From Psychrobacter glacincola (GTDB lineage: Bacteria > Pseudomonadota > Gammaproteobacteria > Pseudomonadales > Moraxellaceae): 64,000 nt of DNA. Made by a program: the position numbers and the translations under genes. Positions 48,549 to 57,754 of this stretch are shown piece by piece (position 1 is the stretch's first letter; each line of letters starts with the position of its first letter). Under the pieces are notes generated by a model. That model was not told the origin of the DNA and ran no database searches. It was given only the letters and a program-made list of their open reading frames with translations. The stretch covers positions 992,001 through 1,056,000 of the forward strand of contig NZ_CAJGZH010000001.1 in NCBI RefSeq assembly GCF_904846075.1, given 5' to 3'.

Positions 48549-49352
48549 TTAAAAATGAAACTTCACTAGAGCGCTAGGCACGTTTTGAGTCGTATCACTG
48601 CCATACTTATTTTTCCAGTAACTATATTCCATACCGACCTCTAAGCGATTATCAATGCCTAATAGTGGTTGTAAGTTATACTTTATTTGCGGATTGATAT
48701 GTAGTTGGTTTTTTAAGTCGTCGTTGTTAAAAGAGTAGTCTACATAACCATCGACCACAACGTTATTTTTCTCCCAACCGTAAGTTAAGGTGATTTGCTG
48801 GTCATCATCAGTATTATCATTGAAGACATGATATAGGGAAGCAGAGGCGTACTTCATACCTGAAATAGGGACATTCAAATCTGCCCCTAGTCCTATCATA
48901 TAGTTGTCTTGGCTAAAGCCTTTGCTGTTCGAGCCAAACTCATATTGCCCCGCTAGATTGAGCTGTTTGATAAAGCTATCATCGAAAGTTGTGAGCTTAA
49001 GCTTGGGCGCAAACTCACCATACGTTTCTTTAAATCTATTGTTTTCAATATCATTTGCGCCTTGATGGCGATCGACGAAGAAAAACACGCCGCCCCAACT
49101 GTGGGTGGATGCGTGCTCCAGAGTGATGGTCGTCAATTCTCCGGCTTCTACCAGTTCATAGTCATTACCATACAGTACAGAAAGACTGGTATCGGTGAAA
49201 AGCACCTTTGCATGGCTGCTGCTCATCGTACCCAAGGCAACGATCGCGGCTAAAGCGGTGGTTAATGAGCTACTAAAAAACAGTTTTTTCTGAATATTGG
49301 TTCTACATAATTGGCTAGCCAGTGGCAGGTTTACAAACAAGTGATAACGCAC
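48549..49352 (-). CDS. Tsx-like nucleoside-channel outer-membrane protein
   Basis: Outer-membrane beta-barrel of 267 residues, similar to the Tsx/OmpK nucleoside-channel family. After a signal peptide (ALAAIVALGTMSSSHA) come alternating strands such as FTDTSLSVLYGNDYEL, HASTHSWGGVFFFVDRHQG, GLGADLNVPIS and a terminal strand ending in phenylalanine (SALVKFHF), as expected for BAM recognition. It begins with GTG (49350-49352) preceded by AAGGA. The likely role is uptake of nucleosides or similar small molecules; specificity is inferred from family only. Confidence 0.85.
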   Translation of the reverse strand: MRYHLFVNLPLASQLCRTNIQKKLFFSSSLTTALAAIVALGTMSSSHAKVLFTDTSLSVLYGNDYELVEAGELTTITLEHASTHSWGGVFFFVDRHQGANDIENNRFKETYGEFAPKLKLTTFDDSFIKQLNLAGQYEFGSNSKGFSQDNYMIGLGADLNVPISGMKYASASLYHVFNDNTDDDQQITLTYGWEKNNVVVDGYVDYSFNNDDLKNQLHINPQIKYNLQPLLGIDNRLEVGMEYSYWKNKYGSDTTQNVPSALVKFHF

Positions 49353-49955
49353 AGTAATATTCCTTTATATAGAGTGGGTCATCCTAGCAGGCTGGGTATA
49401 TGACAGAAGCGCGTTTTAACTTCCTGTCAAAACGGGTCAATGCTGCTAAGGACGAAGCGCGGTCAATTTTTGATAGTAATCTAAAATAATAAAGATAAAT
49501 GCTATCAATATAAGTATTGTCAAAAGTATAAAAAATGCTCTGTTGGCTATATTATCCGCAATAATTCTTAACACTTTGAAACAGTTAAGCATGTTTTATA
49601 ATGAGTAACAACCATAAGCTGGCTCAAAATAATGGTCTATCAAGCCTTCTAAGTATTTGATATTAGCTAAGTTTATGATTTTATTAAATTAACTGACTAA
49701 ATGGTCAGCTTTATTATTTTTGTAAATAAGGAGATGTGTTGAAGTAGTTGATAGGCTAAACCACTAGCAATAATTATTACGATTCAGAGTAGTGAGAAGA
49801 GCTGGTAGGGTGGTTTACGACAAATGATATGAGAGGCAAGTGAATAGAGGTAAGGCAGAATTAATAGACACAAAAAAACCTCAAGTAAACTAATACTTGA
49901 GGCGAAACTTGCTTAAACTTTACAGTTTAAATTCGTTTTAGCTTTTTACTAAATA
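49353..49955 (-). other. Gap between porin gene and tRNA operon
   Basis: A 603-base A/T-rich gap. It contains the porin promoter region on the left and the tRNA operon terminator on the right (49872-49902). No supported gene was found in between. Confidence 0.55.
49872..49902 (-). terminator. Terminator of the tRNA operon
   Basis: CCTCAAGTA and TACTTGAGG form a nine-base-pair stem. On the minus strand it is followed by seven T residues, so it ends transcripts from the tRNA-Val/tRNA-Asp pair. Confidence 0.88.
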
Positions 49956-50032
49956 TGGCGCAGCGGACGGGACTCGAACCCGCGACCCCCGGCGTGACAG
50001 GCCGGTATTCTAACCAACTGAACTACCGCTGC
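49956..50032 (-). tRNA. tRNA-Asp (GTC)
   Basis: A 77-base cloverleaf with a seven-pair acceptor stem (GCAGCGG with CCGCTGC), anticodon loop CTGTCAC giving GTC, T-loop GGTTCGAGTCC and an encoded CCA end. It is the second gene of a two-tRNA operon. Confidence 0.96.
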
Positions 50033-50097
50033 TTAGGTCGTACTTAGTTTATTTAACCACTTAGCCTACTACTTGAGAGTAACGCTATACTAAATAG

Positions 50098-50173
50098 TGG
50101 TGGGTGATGACGGATTCGAACCGCCGACATTCTGCGTGTAAGGCAGACGCTCTACCAACTGAGCTAATCACCC
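50098..50173 (-). tRNA. tRNA-Val (TAC)
   Basis: A 76-base cloverleaf with acceptor stem GGGTGAT/ATCACCC, anticodon loop CTTACAC giving TAC, T-loop GGTTCGAATCC and an encoded CCA end. It is the first gene after a consensus promoter. Confidence 0.96.
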
Positions 50174-50481
50174 TTCGAACAATTGCTATGCAATTTATTC
50201 AACATCAACTGAGCTCTAAGTTTGTCACTAAGCTCTGCTGCTGTGGGTGTGTATTATATAGATTTACACATGGCTGTCAAACAGTTTTTTAACTATTTTG
50301 AAAAATAATTGAAAATACTGTCTGAAAGTTATTATTAATAGTAGTCTGAGGCACGTGTTTCCTAAGGTTGCTGCCTAAAAACTTATTATGGTTAGTCATT
50401 GTTTGATGGTCAAAAACTACTATACTATTGAGGGTGTTTTACGACTCATGCTTTATTTTATGTTGATTGTTGGAGGCGGGC
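50174..50481. other. Gap between tRNA operon and cls
   Basis: About 300 bases between divergent units. It contains the tRNA promoter on the minus strand. The cls leader on the right includes a short out-of-frame ATG at 50460. Confidence 0.5.
50253..50280 (-). promoter_or_regulatory. Sigma-70 promoter of tRNA operon
   Basis: On the minus strand, TTGACA (50275-50280) and TATAAT (50253-50258) are both perfect consensus hexamers with a 16-base spacer. They lie about 80 bases upstream of tRNA-Val, which fits a strong stable-RNA promoter. Confidence 0.85.
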
Positions 50482-52107
50482 ATAGAAAATTCCACTATTG
50501 AACAAACTTTTACGACCTGGTCTTGGGGAGACTTCGCAGGCTTGGGTCTGGTATTGCATATTGTTCTCATGATAGTAATGACGCTACGTGTTGTATCAGT
50601 ACAGCGCAATATCGGTGTGTCTATTGCTTGGATTGCTATGCTCTATACCTTGCCTCTTTTCGGTTTTATCGCTTATATACTATTGGGTGAGCCGATGATA
50701 GGGCGGCGCTATCGTCAACGGGTAGACCAAGCAAGCTTATTGATGGATGATATGGCACGGCGTGAGAATTTGGTTTTTGATCAGGGACAAGAGCTGCTGC
50801 CAGCCAACTACCGCGGTGTCAGTCAAATAGGCACGCGTTGGACGGGGCTGGGCGTGTTTCCTAATCACAATATGCAGCTATTGACAGATCCTCATACTAT
50901 TTTTCAGCGATTAATCGAAGATATCAATGCCGCTCAGAGTATTATCCTGATGGAGTTTTATATTGTTTATCCTAAGGGACAAGTACTAGAGGTGATAGAG
51001 GCGTTGTCAGCAGCAGCGCAGCGTGGCATTGAGTGTCATATCTTGGCCGATAGCGTGGGCAGCTTTAGTTTTTTTAATAGTAGCGCGCATCGTACTTTAG
51101 AAAAAGCAGGTGTTTTTGTTCATCAGTCACTGCCAGTGGGTTTGTTTAAAACTCTATTTAAGCGCTCTGACTTGCGCAATCATCGTAAAATTGTGGTGAT
51201 TGATGAGCACATTGGCTATATCGGTAGCTTTAACTTGGTCGATCCAAGATTTTTTAAACAAAATAAAAACGTTGGACAGTGGATCGATGTGGCGATACGC
51301 ACGACCAGTCAACACTCTATTAGTATTACGACAGCCATGGCAATCGTGGTAGCCACGGATATTGGTGCGGAAAACAATGACAATTTAGACGCGCTCAATC
51401 AGCGAGTAAATGGCTATACTCGTAAACTATATGTGATGAACCCAACCATTAATGATTTAAACAGTCGGGTAAAGGTATTGGCTGGTGAGATCGACTATTA
51501 TAAGCAGCCAAATATCGGCTCGACATCGATTGTGATACCGAAGATGCCAATGGTAGAAGGGGTGCTGGCGCAGCTGATACCCTCCGCACCGCAAGTGACG
51601 GCCCATGTGATTTACAATACATTGGTGACCGTTATTCATCGCGCCAATAAACGTATTCGCATTACCACACCGTATTTTGTACCTGACGAGGCGCTCTCGG
51701 GAGCATTAACAATCGCTGCCAAACGCGGGGTTGAGGTGACGCTGATTGTCCCTGAAAAGGTGGATTCGTTTCTTGTACAGCATGCGTCACAAGCCTATTA
51801 TCAAGAGCTACTCGATGCAGGCGTGACGATTGCCTTGTTTAAGGGTGGTTTGTTGCATACCAAAACAGTGGTTATCGATGATGATTATTGTTTATTTGGT
51901 ACTGTAAACATCGATATGCGCAGTTTTTATCTAAATATGGAAGTGAGTTTGGCCATTTATACACCAGAGATGGTCGCTCAAGTGGCTGATTGCCAAGAAG
52001 TCTACTTACAAAGTTGCCATTTTTTGAGTTTAGAGCAGTGGCAACAGCGCCATGGTGCAGAGCGTTTGTTTGATAATGTGGTACGCTTGTTTAGTCCTTT
52101 ATTGTAG
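50482..52107 (+). CDS. cls: Cardiolipin synthase
   Basis: Inner-membrane phospholipase-D-superfamily enzyme of about 541 residues that condenses phosphatidylglycerol to cardiolipin. Two N-terminal helices (GLGLVLHIVLMIVMTLRVV and IAWIAMLYTLPLFGFIAYILL) precede two catalytic domains with HKD motifs, RNHRKIVVIDEHIGYIGSFN and LHTKTVVIDDDYCLFGTVN. The start is unusual. There is no in-frame ATG near the N-terminus; GGAGG (50472-50476) lies six bases before an ATA codon at 50482. TTG 50467 and TTG 50470 are further candidates but have no ribosome-binding site. I list the ATA position with this caution. Confidence 0.9.
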   Translation: MENSTIEQTFTTWSWGDFAGLGLVLHIVLMIVMTLRVVSVQRNIGVSIAWIAMLYTLPLFGFIAYILLGEPMIGRRYRQRVDQASLLMDDMARRENLVFDQGQELLPANYRGVSQIGTRWTGLGVFPNHNMQLLTDPHTIFQRLIEDINAAQSIILMEFYIVYPKGQVLEVIEALSAAAQRGIECHILADSVGSFSFFNSSAHRTLEKAGVFVHQSLPVGLFKTLFKRSDLRNHRKIVVIDEHIGYIGSFNLVDPRFFKQNKNVGQWIDVAIRTTSQHSISITTAMAIVVATDIGAENNDNLDALNQRVNGYTRKLYVMNPTINDLNSRVKVLAGEIDYYKQPNIGSTSIVIPKMPMVEGVLAQLIPSAPQVTAHVIYNTLVTVIHRANKRIRITTPYFVPDEALSGALTIAAKRGVEVTLIVPEKVDSFLVQHASQAYYQELLDAGVTIALFKGGLLHTKTVVIDDDYCLFGTVNIDMRSFYLNMEVSLAIYTPEMVAQVADCQEVYLQSCHFLSLEQWQQRHGAERLFDNVVRLFSPLL

Positions 52108-52199
52108 CATTTTCGATTTTAGGGTAAGGTAAACGACTGATATCAGTTTAGTCCCATGATGACCTTATTTTTATTACTATTAATTTATCCCGATAAAGG

Positions 52200-53669
52200 A
52201 TGCGCTTGTCTATGTATGCATCGTCTGCATCACCTCTAACGCCCTTTGATTATATTGCAGCAGGCTATTGGCAAGACTTTCTAGCGGATCGTCCTATCGC
52301 TGGTGGCATTGCTTACGAGAGCGAGCTTCGCGATTGTATATTAGATGAGTCATTGGCCAGCTTACAGCGAGTCGATACGCTGCTGTCGCACATACGCCGT
52401 GAGATGGTTAAAACTGGTCGATGGCATGAAGAGAGATTATTGCTCGATGAACGCTATCGTAACTTTATGGTATTTTTGGCGTTTTATGCAGGGCGAGTAT
52501 TGGCGCAGCACTGGCAAAGTACGCCGCATTGTTATGGACAATTTGAGCTACATAAGCGCTATCCTGAACTGGCTCTTACAACCGATGATTTTTATCAACA
52601 TCTGGCAGTTGTCTATTGTCAGTCGGCTGATGCTAATAGCGTTACGTCATTGTTTTTTGCGCTAGAGCCGATAGGGATGCGTCTATTTGGTCATATTGAT
52701 CGGCCGTTTGAGGCGGTACAAGGCGGTCAAGTGGCGAGTGGTCTGTATCAAGCGGTTAGCGCAAGGTTGCCACATGCGCACGACAATCACGTTACTAATT
52801 CGATCACACCAGCCATTAATATCAGCACACCAGATACAAGCGCTAGTCTAGAGCGCATTAAAACGGTTGATAGTCAGGAACCGTTAGAAAAAGAAGGGTT
52901 GAGTCATACGCCATATGATGCGCCAAAATCTCAGAACCTGTCTCAGCAAGAGAGCCAAACTAAGCCTGTGCTGTCTAAATCAGAAACAGTGCAACCTCAT
53001 ACAACCTCAGAAAATACGGTATTAGAGCAGCCACTACCATCGTTAGTGCCTTCTCCTCAAGAATTGCCAACGCCCGCGATTTTTATGCAATTGCTCGTAG
53101 AGCTGGATAACATAGAGGTCATTCAAACGGCTGGCAATAGTGAGTATCAGCAAGCCCATAAAGTGTTGGAGCAGTTAGAACAGCATATTGCCAAGCAAAG
53201 TCAGCCGCGCACGCAAATGCGCTTTTCAGAGAGTCATTTGACGACAAAAAAGCAAGCGTTATTAACACTACAAGAGGCGGCGCAGGCGGGTAATAGTGCT
53301 GCCATGCTACATTTGGCAATGTATGAGTTACTTGGCGAAGGATTAACGGTTGATAAGGGTGCTGCTACAGCGTCAGGGGTTGAGTGGGTTAAGCAGGCAG
53401 CCAGCAAAAACGACAGTCGTGCGCAGCGCCTACTAAGCAAGATGTATTACCAAGGGGTTGGCGTAGTGCAAGATATAGACACTGGTAAATATTGGCTAGA
53501 GCAAGCAGCGGAGAATGGACACGTGGAAGCGGCGAGCGTAGTAGGGCAGTGGCAACAGGCGCAAGCGCTGATAACGACACAAAAACAAGAGCAACATAGC
53601 ATGAAGCGCTATCAGTTGTTATTCGCCGCCATACTCGTAGTATCAATATTGATCCTAATTATTGTCTAA
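52200..53669 (+). CDS. Sel1-repeat protein with C-terminal membrane anchor
   Basis: A 489-residue protein with no family name that I recognise for the first half. The N-terminal 190 residues are globular (DYIAAGYWQDFLADRP, FLAFYAGRVLAQHW). A polar, proline- and glutamine-rich linker of about 110 residues follows. Two or three Sel1-type repeats come next (AAQAGNSAAMLHLAMYELLG, AASKNDSRAQRLLSKMYYQG, AAENGHVEAASVVG). A final hydrophobic helix (LLFAAILVVSILILIIV) ends at the C-terminus, as in tail-anchored proteins. ATG 52200 sits inside AAAGGATG; TTG 52206 and ATG 52212 are also possible starts. It is probably an adaptor at the inner membrane; its partner is unknown. Confidence 0.75.
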   Translation: MRLSMYASSASPLTPFDYIAAGYWQDFLADRPIAGGIAYESELRDCILDESLASLQRVDTLLSHIRREMVKTGRWHEERLLLDERYRNFMVFLAFYAGRVLAQHWQSTPHCYGQFELHKRYPELALTTDDFYQHLAVVYCQSADANSVTSLFFALEPIGMRLFGHIDRPFEAVQGGQVASGLYQAVSARLPHAHDNHVTNSITPAINISTPDTSASLERIKTVDSQEPLEKEGLSHTPYDAPKSQNLSQQESQTKPVLSKSETVQPHTTSENTVLEQPLPSLVPSPQELPTPAIFMQLLVELDNIEVIQTAGNSEYQQAHKVLEQLEQHIAKQSQPRTQMRFSESHLTTKKQALLTLQEAAQAGNSAAMLHLAMYELLGEGLTVDKGAATASGVEWVKQAASKNDSRAQRLLSKMYYQGVGVVQDIDTGKYWLEQAAENGHVEAASVVGQWQQAQALITTQKQEQHSMKRYQLLFAAILVVSILILIIV

Positions 53670-53752
53670 AATATTTTATGGCAACACGCTGTAAAGCGTA
53701 TTGTTAATCGCTAAATTCAGGTAGAATTGGCGCATTTTTTACCGTCACCTTA

Positions 53753-53814
53753 CTATAGTCGATTTAATTTAAAGAGGTTAATGCCGTCACTTTTTTATAG
53801 TGAATTGACTATAT
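53753..53814. repeat. Imperfect inverted repeat upstream of waaA
   Basis: CTATAGTCGATT (53753-53764) and AATTGACTATAT (53803-53814) are near-complementary. CCGTCAC occurs twice in the same direction just outside and inside the repeat. It looks like a small palindromic repeat of the genome. Confidence 0.5.
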
Positions 53815-53845
53815 TATTTAAGCCATTACTAATCTGGGCAACTTT

Positions 53846-55444
53846 ATGCCATCTTCTCCTATATCCTCTGATTGTGCTTTAGAAGCGACTGACCCAGTAT
53901 CGTTGCCCAGTCGCACTGTTTATACTGCGCCTTTGTATTATCAGTGCGCCATTGGCTTACTTAAGCCGCTATATCGACTGCAAGTTTGGCAACGCTCACA
54001 CAACCGCGACAACTATCAGCAAGAAGTGGCGCAGCGTTTTGGCAAACAATATCCGCCACGACCAGTGGCTAAAGTGACTAATGCGCAAACCGCTAAAGGT
54101 GTGATTTGGTGTCATGCGGTGTCATTGGGCGAGACCAATACTGTCGCGCCATTATTAGATACATTATTGGCTGATGGCTATCAAATATGGTTAACCAATA
54201 CCACGCAGACAGGTTTTGCTCGCGGTGCCAGCCGTTTCGCCGATGATATTGCTCAAGGTCGGATGAGCCATAGCTACGTACCTGTCGACAGCCCAACTGT
54301 GATTGAGGCTTTTTTGGCGCATGTCAAGCCCATCGCTGCTCTGTTTGTAGAAACGGAACTGTGGGCAAATATCCTAACCAAATTATCCGAACACCATATT
54401 CCCAGTATCTTGGTCAACGGTCGGCTGTCAGCGTCTTCTTTTAAAAGTTATCAAAAAATTGCTGCGGTCAGTGCCAGTATGATGAAAAATCTGACTTTGA
54501 TTATCGCCCAAGACAGCGACTCAGCGAAACGCTTTCGACAATTGGGTGCGAATAGCGCGCAAATTCGTGTCGCAGGTTCACTCAAATGGGTGATTAATAC
54601 GCCTCAAACTGAAGATAAAGCGGCTGATATAGAAGCTCATACAGAAAATAACTATACAGAAAATCCTAGCGTACCAAACCAATATTCTGAATCGGTCAAA
54701 GAGTCCACATTAGCAAAAGAGATGAATATCGCTGGTCGACCGATTTGGGTTGCCGCAAGTACCCATAGTGGCGAAGAAGAGACGGCACTATCATTGCATC
54801 AACAGCTATTGTCTCATCCCGCGCTCGCTGATGCGCTGCTTATCATTGTACCTAGACATCCTGAACGTTTTGATGAAGTAGCAGCGCTCATTCAAGCGTC
54901 TGAATTAACAATGGCACGGCGTAGTGCAGAAGATAGCATTCATGTAGACACACAAGTCTATCTGGCTGATAGCATGGGTGAGCTGATGTCATGGTATAAG
55001 TTGGCAGATGTGGCACTGGTCGGCGGCTCGTTAGTGGATGTCGGTGGGCACAATCCTGTTGAGCCAGCGAGTGTGGCAACGCCTGTACTCATGGGGCGCT
55101 ATACGCAGTCTTGTCAAAGCGTGGTGGATAAATTGGCGGAGGTCGGCGCGTTATATCAGCCAAACAATGTTTTCTATCGTCCCGTTACTGTTAATACGGC
55201 TACTACTAATGATGATACGAATCAACAATCCTCTCGTAAGAAACCTGCCGCTAAAGAGGATGTAGCGCTCATTTATCAGCAGCTAGTGTCTTGGCTCAGT
55301 GATCTTGAGGTAGCGGCACAAGCAGGGCAAGCTGGCGCGCGAATGACAAGACAACAGCAAGCCGTATTGACCCGCCAATTTACCATGATTAAAGAGGTTG
55401 TCGAGCAGCATGCTATTCAACAACCAAGCCAAGAGCTGCTATGA
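53846..55444 (+). CDS. waaA: 3-deoxy-D-manno-octulosonic acid transferase (WaaA/KdtA)
   Basis: GT30-family inner-membrane enzyme of 532 residues that adds Kdo to lipid A precursor. Marks are WCHAVSLGETNTVAPLLD, WLTNTTQTGFARGA, the FVETELWANI motif, LIIVPRHPERFDEV and DVGGHNPVEPA. It is about 100 residues longer than E. coli WaaA (425). The extra length is two polar insertions, at about residues 252-290 and 449-475, and an N-terminal extension. Its stop overlaps the rsmE start by four bases (ATGA). Mono- or bifunctional activity cannot be inferred. Confidence 0.93.
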   Translation: MPSSPISSDCALEATDPVSLPSRTVYTAPLYYQCAIGLLKPLYRLQVWQRSHNRDNYQQEVAQRFGKQYPPRPVAKVTNAQTAKGVIWCHAVSLGETNTVAPLLDTLLADGYQIWLTNTTQTGFARGASRFADDIAQGRMSHSYVPVDSPTVIEAFLAHVKPIAALFVETELWANILTKLSEHHIPSILVNGRLSASSFKSYQKIAAVSASMMKNLTLIIAQDSDSAKRFRQLGANSAQIRVAGSLKWVINTPQTEDKAADIEAHTENNYTENPSVPNQYSESVKESTLAKEMNIAGRPIWVAASTHSGEEETALSLHQQLLSHPALADALLIIVPRHPERFDEVAALIQASELTMARRSAEDSIHVDTQVYLADSMGELMSWYKLADVALVGGSLVDVGGHNPVEPASVATPVLMGRYTQSCQSVVDKLAEVGALYQPNNVFYRPVTVNTATTNDDTNQQSSRKKPAAKEDVALIYQQLVSWLSDLEVAAQAGQAGARMTRQQQAVLTRQFTMIKEVVEQHAIQQPSQELL

Positions 55445-56166
55445 ATTGTTTACTATTACCCATTGAAAACTTCTCTTCGGATGCGGCATATATTGATGAA
55501 TTATCACAAATAAATCACGTCAATAAAGTACTAACAGCAAAAGTTGGTGATACGCTGAAAATCGGTCAAATGGGCGGTCATTTGGGCACTGCTGTGATTG
55601 AGAGCATCCGCTCTGATGCGATTCAGTTGCGTGATATTCAGCTCACCACTGCGCCGCCACCGAAGCTGGATTTGACCGTTGTGTTGGCACTACCGCGTCC
55701 TAAAGTGCTACGCCGCTTAATCATAGATATGACCGCGCTTGGGGTGCGCGATATCATCTTAATCAATAGCTATCGCACGCAAAAAAGCTATTGGCAAAGT
55801 CCGATGCTTGAGCGCCTTGATGAGTTTGTATTAGAAGGGCTGCAACAAGGAGTTGACACCATAGCGCCTCGTATCACTTTACAAAAACGCTTTAAGCCAT
55901 TCGTGGAAGACGAGCTGGCAGGTTTGGTAACCAATCGAGCCATCGTGGCGCACCCGTATAGTGAGCTATCCTTTACACAGTATCTACGACAGCAGCCATC
56001 GTTAGGATTGCCAAGTCTGGTTTGTATCGGTAGCGAGGGCGGCTGGATTGATTATGAAATAGCACTGCTTGCCACTCAAGGCTGCGCGGCAGTCACTATA
56101 GGCTCGCGTATCCTGCGTACAGAAGCCGCCGTCAATGTGATTTTAGGTCAATGGTTGCTGTCGTGA
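55441..56166 (+). CDS. rsmE: 16S rRNA m3U1498 methyltransferase RsmE
   Basis: SPOUT-class methyltransferase of 241 residues that makes N3-methyluridine 1498 in 16S rRNA. A small N-terminal PUA-like domain (residues 1-70) comes first. The trefoil-knot domain follows with LPRPKVLRRLIIDMTALGV, IVAHPYSEL, CIGSEGGWIDYEIAL and the SAM-binding LGSRILRTEAAVNV-like end (here TIGSRILRTEAAVNV). The start overlaps waaA as ATGA, so the two are likely co-translated. No strong terminator was seen behind it. Confidence 0.95.
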   Translation: MNCLLLPIENFSSDAAYIDELSQINHVNKVLTAKVGDTLKIGQMGGHLGTAVIESIRSDAIQLRDIQLTTAPPPKLDLTVVLALPRPKVLRRLIIDMTALGVRDIILINSYRTQKSYWQSPMLERLDEFVLEGLQQGVDTIAPRITLQKRFKPFVEDELAGLVTNRAIVAHPYSELSFTQYLRQQPSLGLPSLVCIGSEGGWIDYEIALLATQGCAAVTIGSRILRTEAAVNVILGQWLLS

Positions 56167-56309
56167 ATCAGCAGATCGTTGAAAGATAATTAAGACGTGC
56201 CATCACTTAGAAAATCTATATATTGCTCCGTGAAGATCTATAAATTTATCCTTAAGAAGAGACAATTGAGCCAAATTATCGGTGTATTTCTGAGTTAAAC
56301 AAATGTATT

Positions 56310-56328
56310 GATAATTAATCTCATTTCT
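56310..56328 (+). promoter_or_regulatory. Candidate Fur box upstream of fbpA
   Basis: GATAATTAATCTCATTTCT matches about 12 of 19 positions of the Fur consensus. It lies about 130 bases before the fbpA start. A Fur site would fit an iron importer, but the match is only moderate. Confidence 0.4.
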
Positions 56329-56456
56329 ATTAGTATGTTGTTTCAGAGATTATCGCGTGATTAAACCTTATTGTTAGAGGTCTTTAGCGCCGTCTTATCT
56401 TATTGTCATCTCATCTATTTATCTCACCTTTTCGTAGCATCATTATGGGGAAAACC

Positions 56457-57581
56457 ATGTCATTGAATGCCATTAGCGCTAACCTAACTTCTACTAAGCT
56501 TATCTTGCCTGTTGCCGTATTTGGCATGATGTTGGGACTGGCTGGTTGTAGCAATTCATCTACAACAGAAGAGAGCGTGGAGGCGGAGACATCAGCGGCG
56601 GCTACTGAGCAACCAGCTGCTAATGATGGTGCTACGAGTGAAGGTGGTCAGACGATTACTATTTATTCTTCGCGAAATGAGCAGCTGATTAAGCCATTGC
56701 TAGACCGTTATACCGAACAGACAGGTGTGAAGATTGAGCTGGTCACAGATAGTACAGGTCCGCTCATGGCGCGTTTGCAAGCTGAAGGTCAGAACACGCC
56801 AGCCGACATGCTGCTCACGGTTGATGCTGGCAACTTATGGCAAGCCGCTCAGCAAGGCTTGTTACAACCAGTATCCTCTACTGTGTTAGAGACCAACGTT
56901 CCTGCCAAATATCGTGATCCAAAAGGTCAGTGGACAGGGCTATCATTGCGTGCTCGTACGATCTTTTATGACCCAAGTAAAGTCAGTGCCGACCAATTAT
57001 CTACTTATGCAGATTTAGCCGATCCGAAGTGGAAAGGCAAGTTATGCTTACGTACCTCTAAAAAGGTCTATAACCAGTCGCTTGTGGCCAGTATGATGGA
57101 GCATTTGGGCGAAGAGAAAACCGAAGAAATCGTCCGTGGTTGGGTCGCTAACTTAGCGACTGACGTGTTCAGTGATGATATCAGTATGCTAGAAGCCATC
57201 GCTGCTGGTCAGTGTGAAGTGGGCATTGCCAATAGTTACTACTACGGTCGTCTGCTCGATGAAAAACCTAACTTCCCTGTGAAGATATTTTGGGCAAACC
57301 AAGGCACGACTGGTACACACGTAAATATTTCAGGTGCTGGTGTGGTCGCAGGTTCAGACAATCCAGATGGGACGCTTAAACTGATAGAGTGGTTGTCTTC
57401 TGATGAGGCGCAAGGTCTTTATGCCAGCTCAGACAAAGAATTCCCAGTAAAAGTAGGGGTTGATGAGTCAGAAATGCTCAGATCATGGGGTGAGTTCAAA
57501 AAAGACGATATCAATGTGCAAAAGTTTGGTGAGCTACAAACCCAAGCCATTCAGTTGATGGACAAAGCAGGCTATAAATAA
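56457..57581 (+). CDS. fbpA: Iron(III) ABC transporter substrate-binding lipoprotein FbpA
   Basis: Predicted lipoprotein of 374 residues that binds ferric iron and hands it to the FbpBC transporter. The signal ends at a lipobox (LGLAGCSN), and an acidic linker of about 40 residues follows. The mature domain begins TITIYSSRNEQLIKPLLDRY and has TDSTGPLMARLQAEG and NSYYYGRLLDEKPNF. In this family a tandem tyrosine pair near SYYYGR coordinates iron. ATG 56457 is preferred over 56403 and 56445, because GGGGA lies just ahead. It heads fbpABC. Confidence 0.92.
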   Translation: MSLNAISANLTSTKLILPVAVFGMMLGLAGCSNSSTTEESVEAETSAAATEQPAANDGATSEGGQTITIYSSRNEQLIKPLLDRYTEQTGVKIELVTDSTGPLMARLQAEGQNTPADMLLTVDAGNLWQAAQQGLLQPVSSTVLETNVPAKYRDPKGQWTGLSLRARTIFYDPSKVSADQLSTYADLADPKWKGKLCLRTSKKVYNQSLVASMMEHLGEEKTEEIVRGWVANLATDVFSDDISMLEAIAAGQCEVGIANSYYYGRLLDEKPNFPVKIFWANQGTTGTHVNISGAGVVAGSDNPDGTLKLIEWLSSDEAQGLYASSDKEFPVKVGVDESEMLRSWGEFKKDDINVQKFGELQTQAIQLMDKAGYK

Positions 57582-57617
57582 GGTATTGACAGTCATATCA
57601 TTCTCAAAAATGACAAT

Positions 57618-57650
57618 GCCTATCAAGCACGAGTATCAAGCTTGATAGGC
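57618..57650 (+). promoter_or_regulatory. Hairpin between fbpA and fbpB
   Basis: GCCTATCAAGC and GCTTGATAGGC form a perfect 11-base-pair stem around an 11-base loop, 37 bases past the fbpA stop. No T-run follows. Such hairpins often protect the binding-protein message and keep permease expression lower. Confidence 0.6.
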
Positions 57651-57754
57651 TAAATGATAGTGTTTATGTTCAAAGCAGACGGTGTTTTTAGCCGTATTTT
57701 TGAGTTTGGTATAATGTTATAAGGTCTTTATGCGTATGACACGGTAATAATGAT

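Noticed and set aside
49062..49253. Antisense open frame within the Tsx-like gene
   Set aside because: Shadow of the coding strand; no start signal.
50104..50292. Plus-strand open frame over tRNA-Val and its promoter
   Set aside because: It is antisense to a clear tRNA gene and has no protein-like features.
52136..52147. Palindrome ACTGATATCAGT upstream of the Sel1 gene
   Set aside because: Too short to claim as an operator without other copies.
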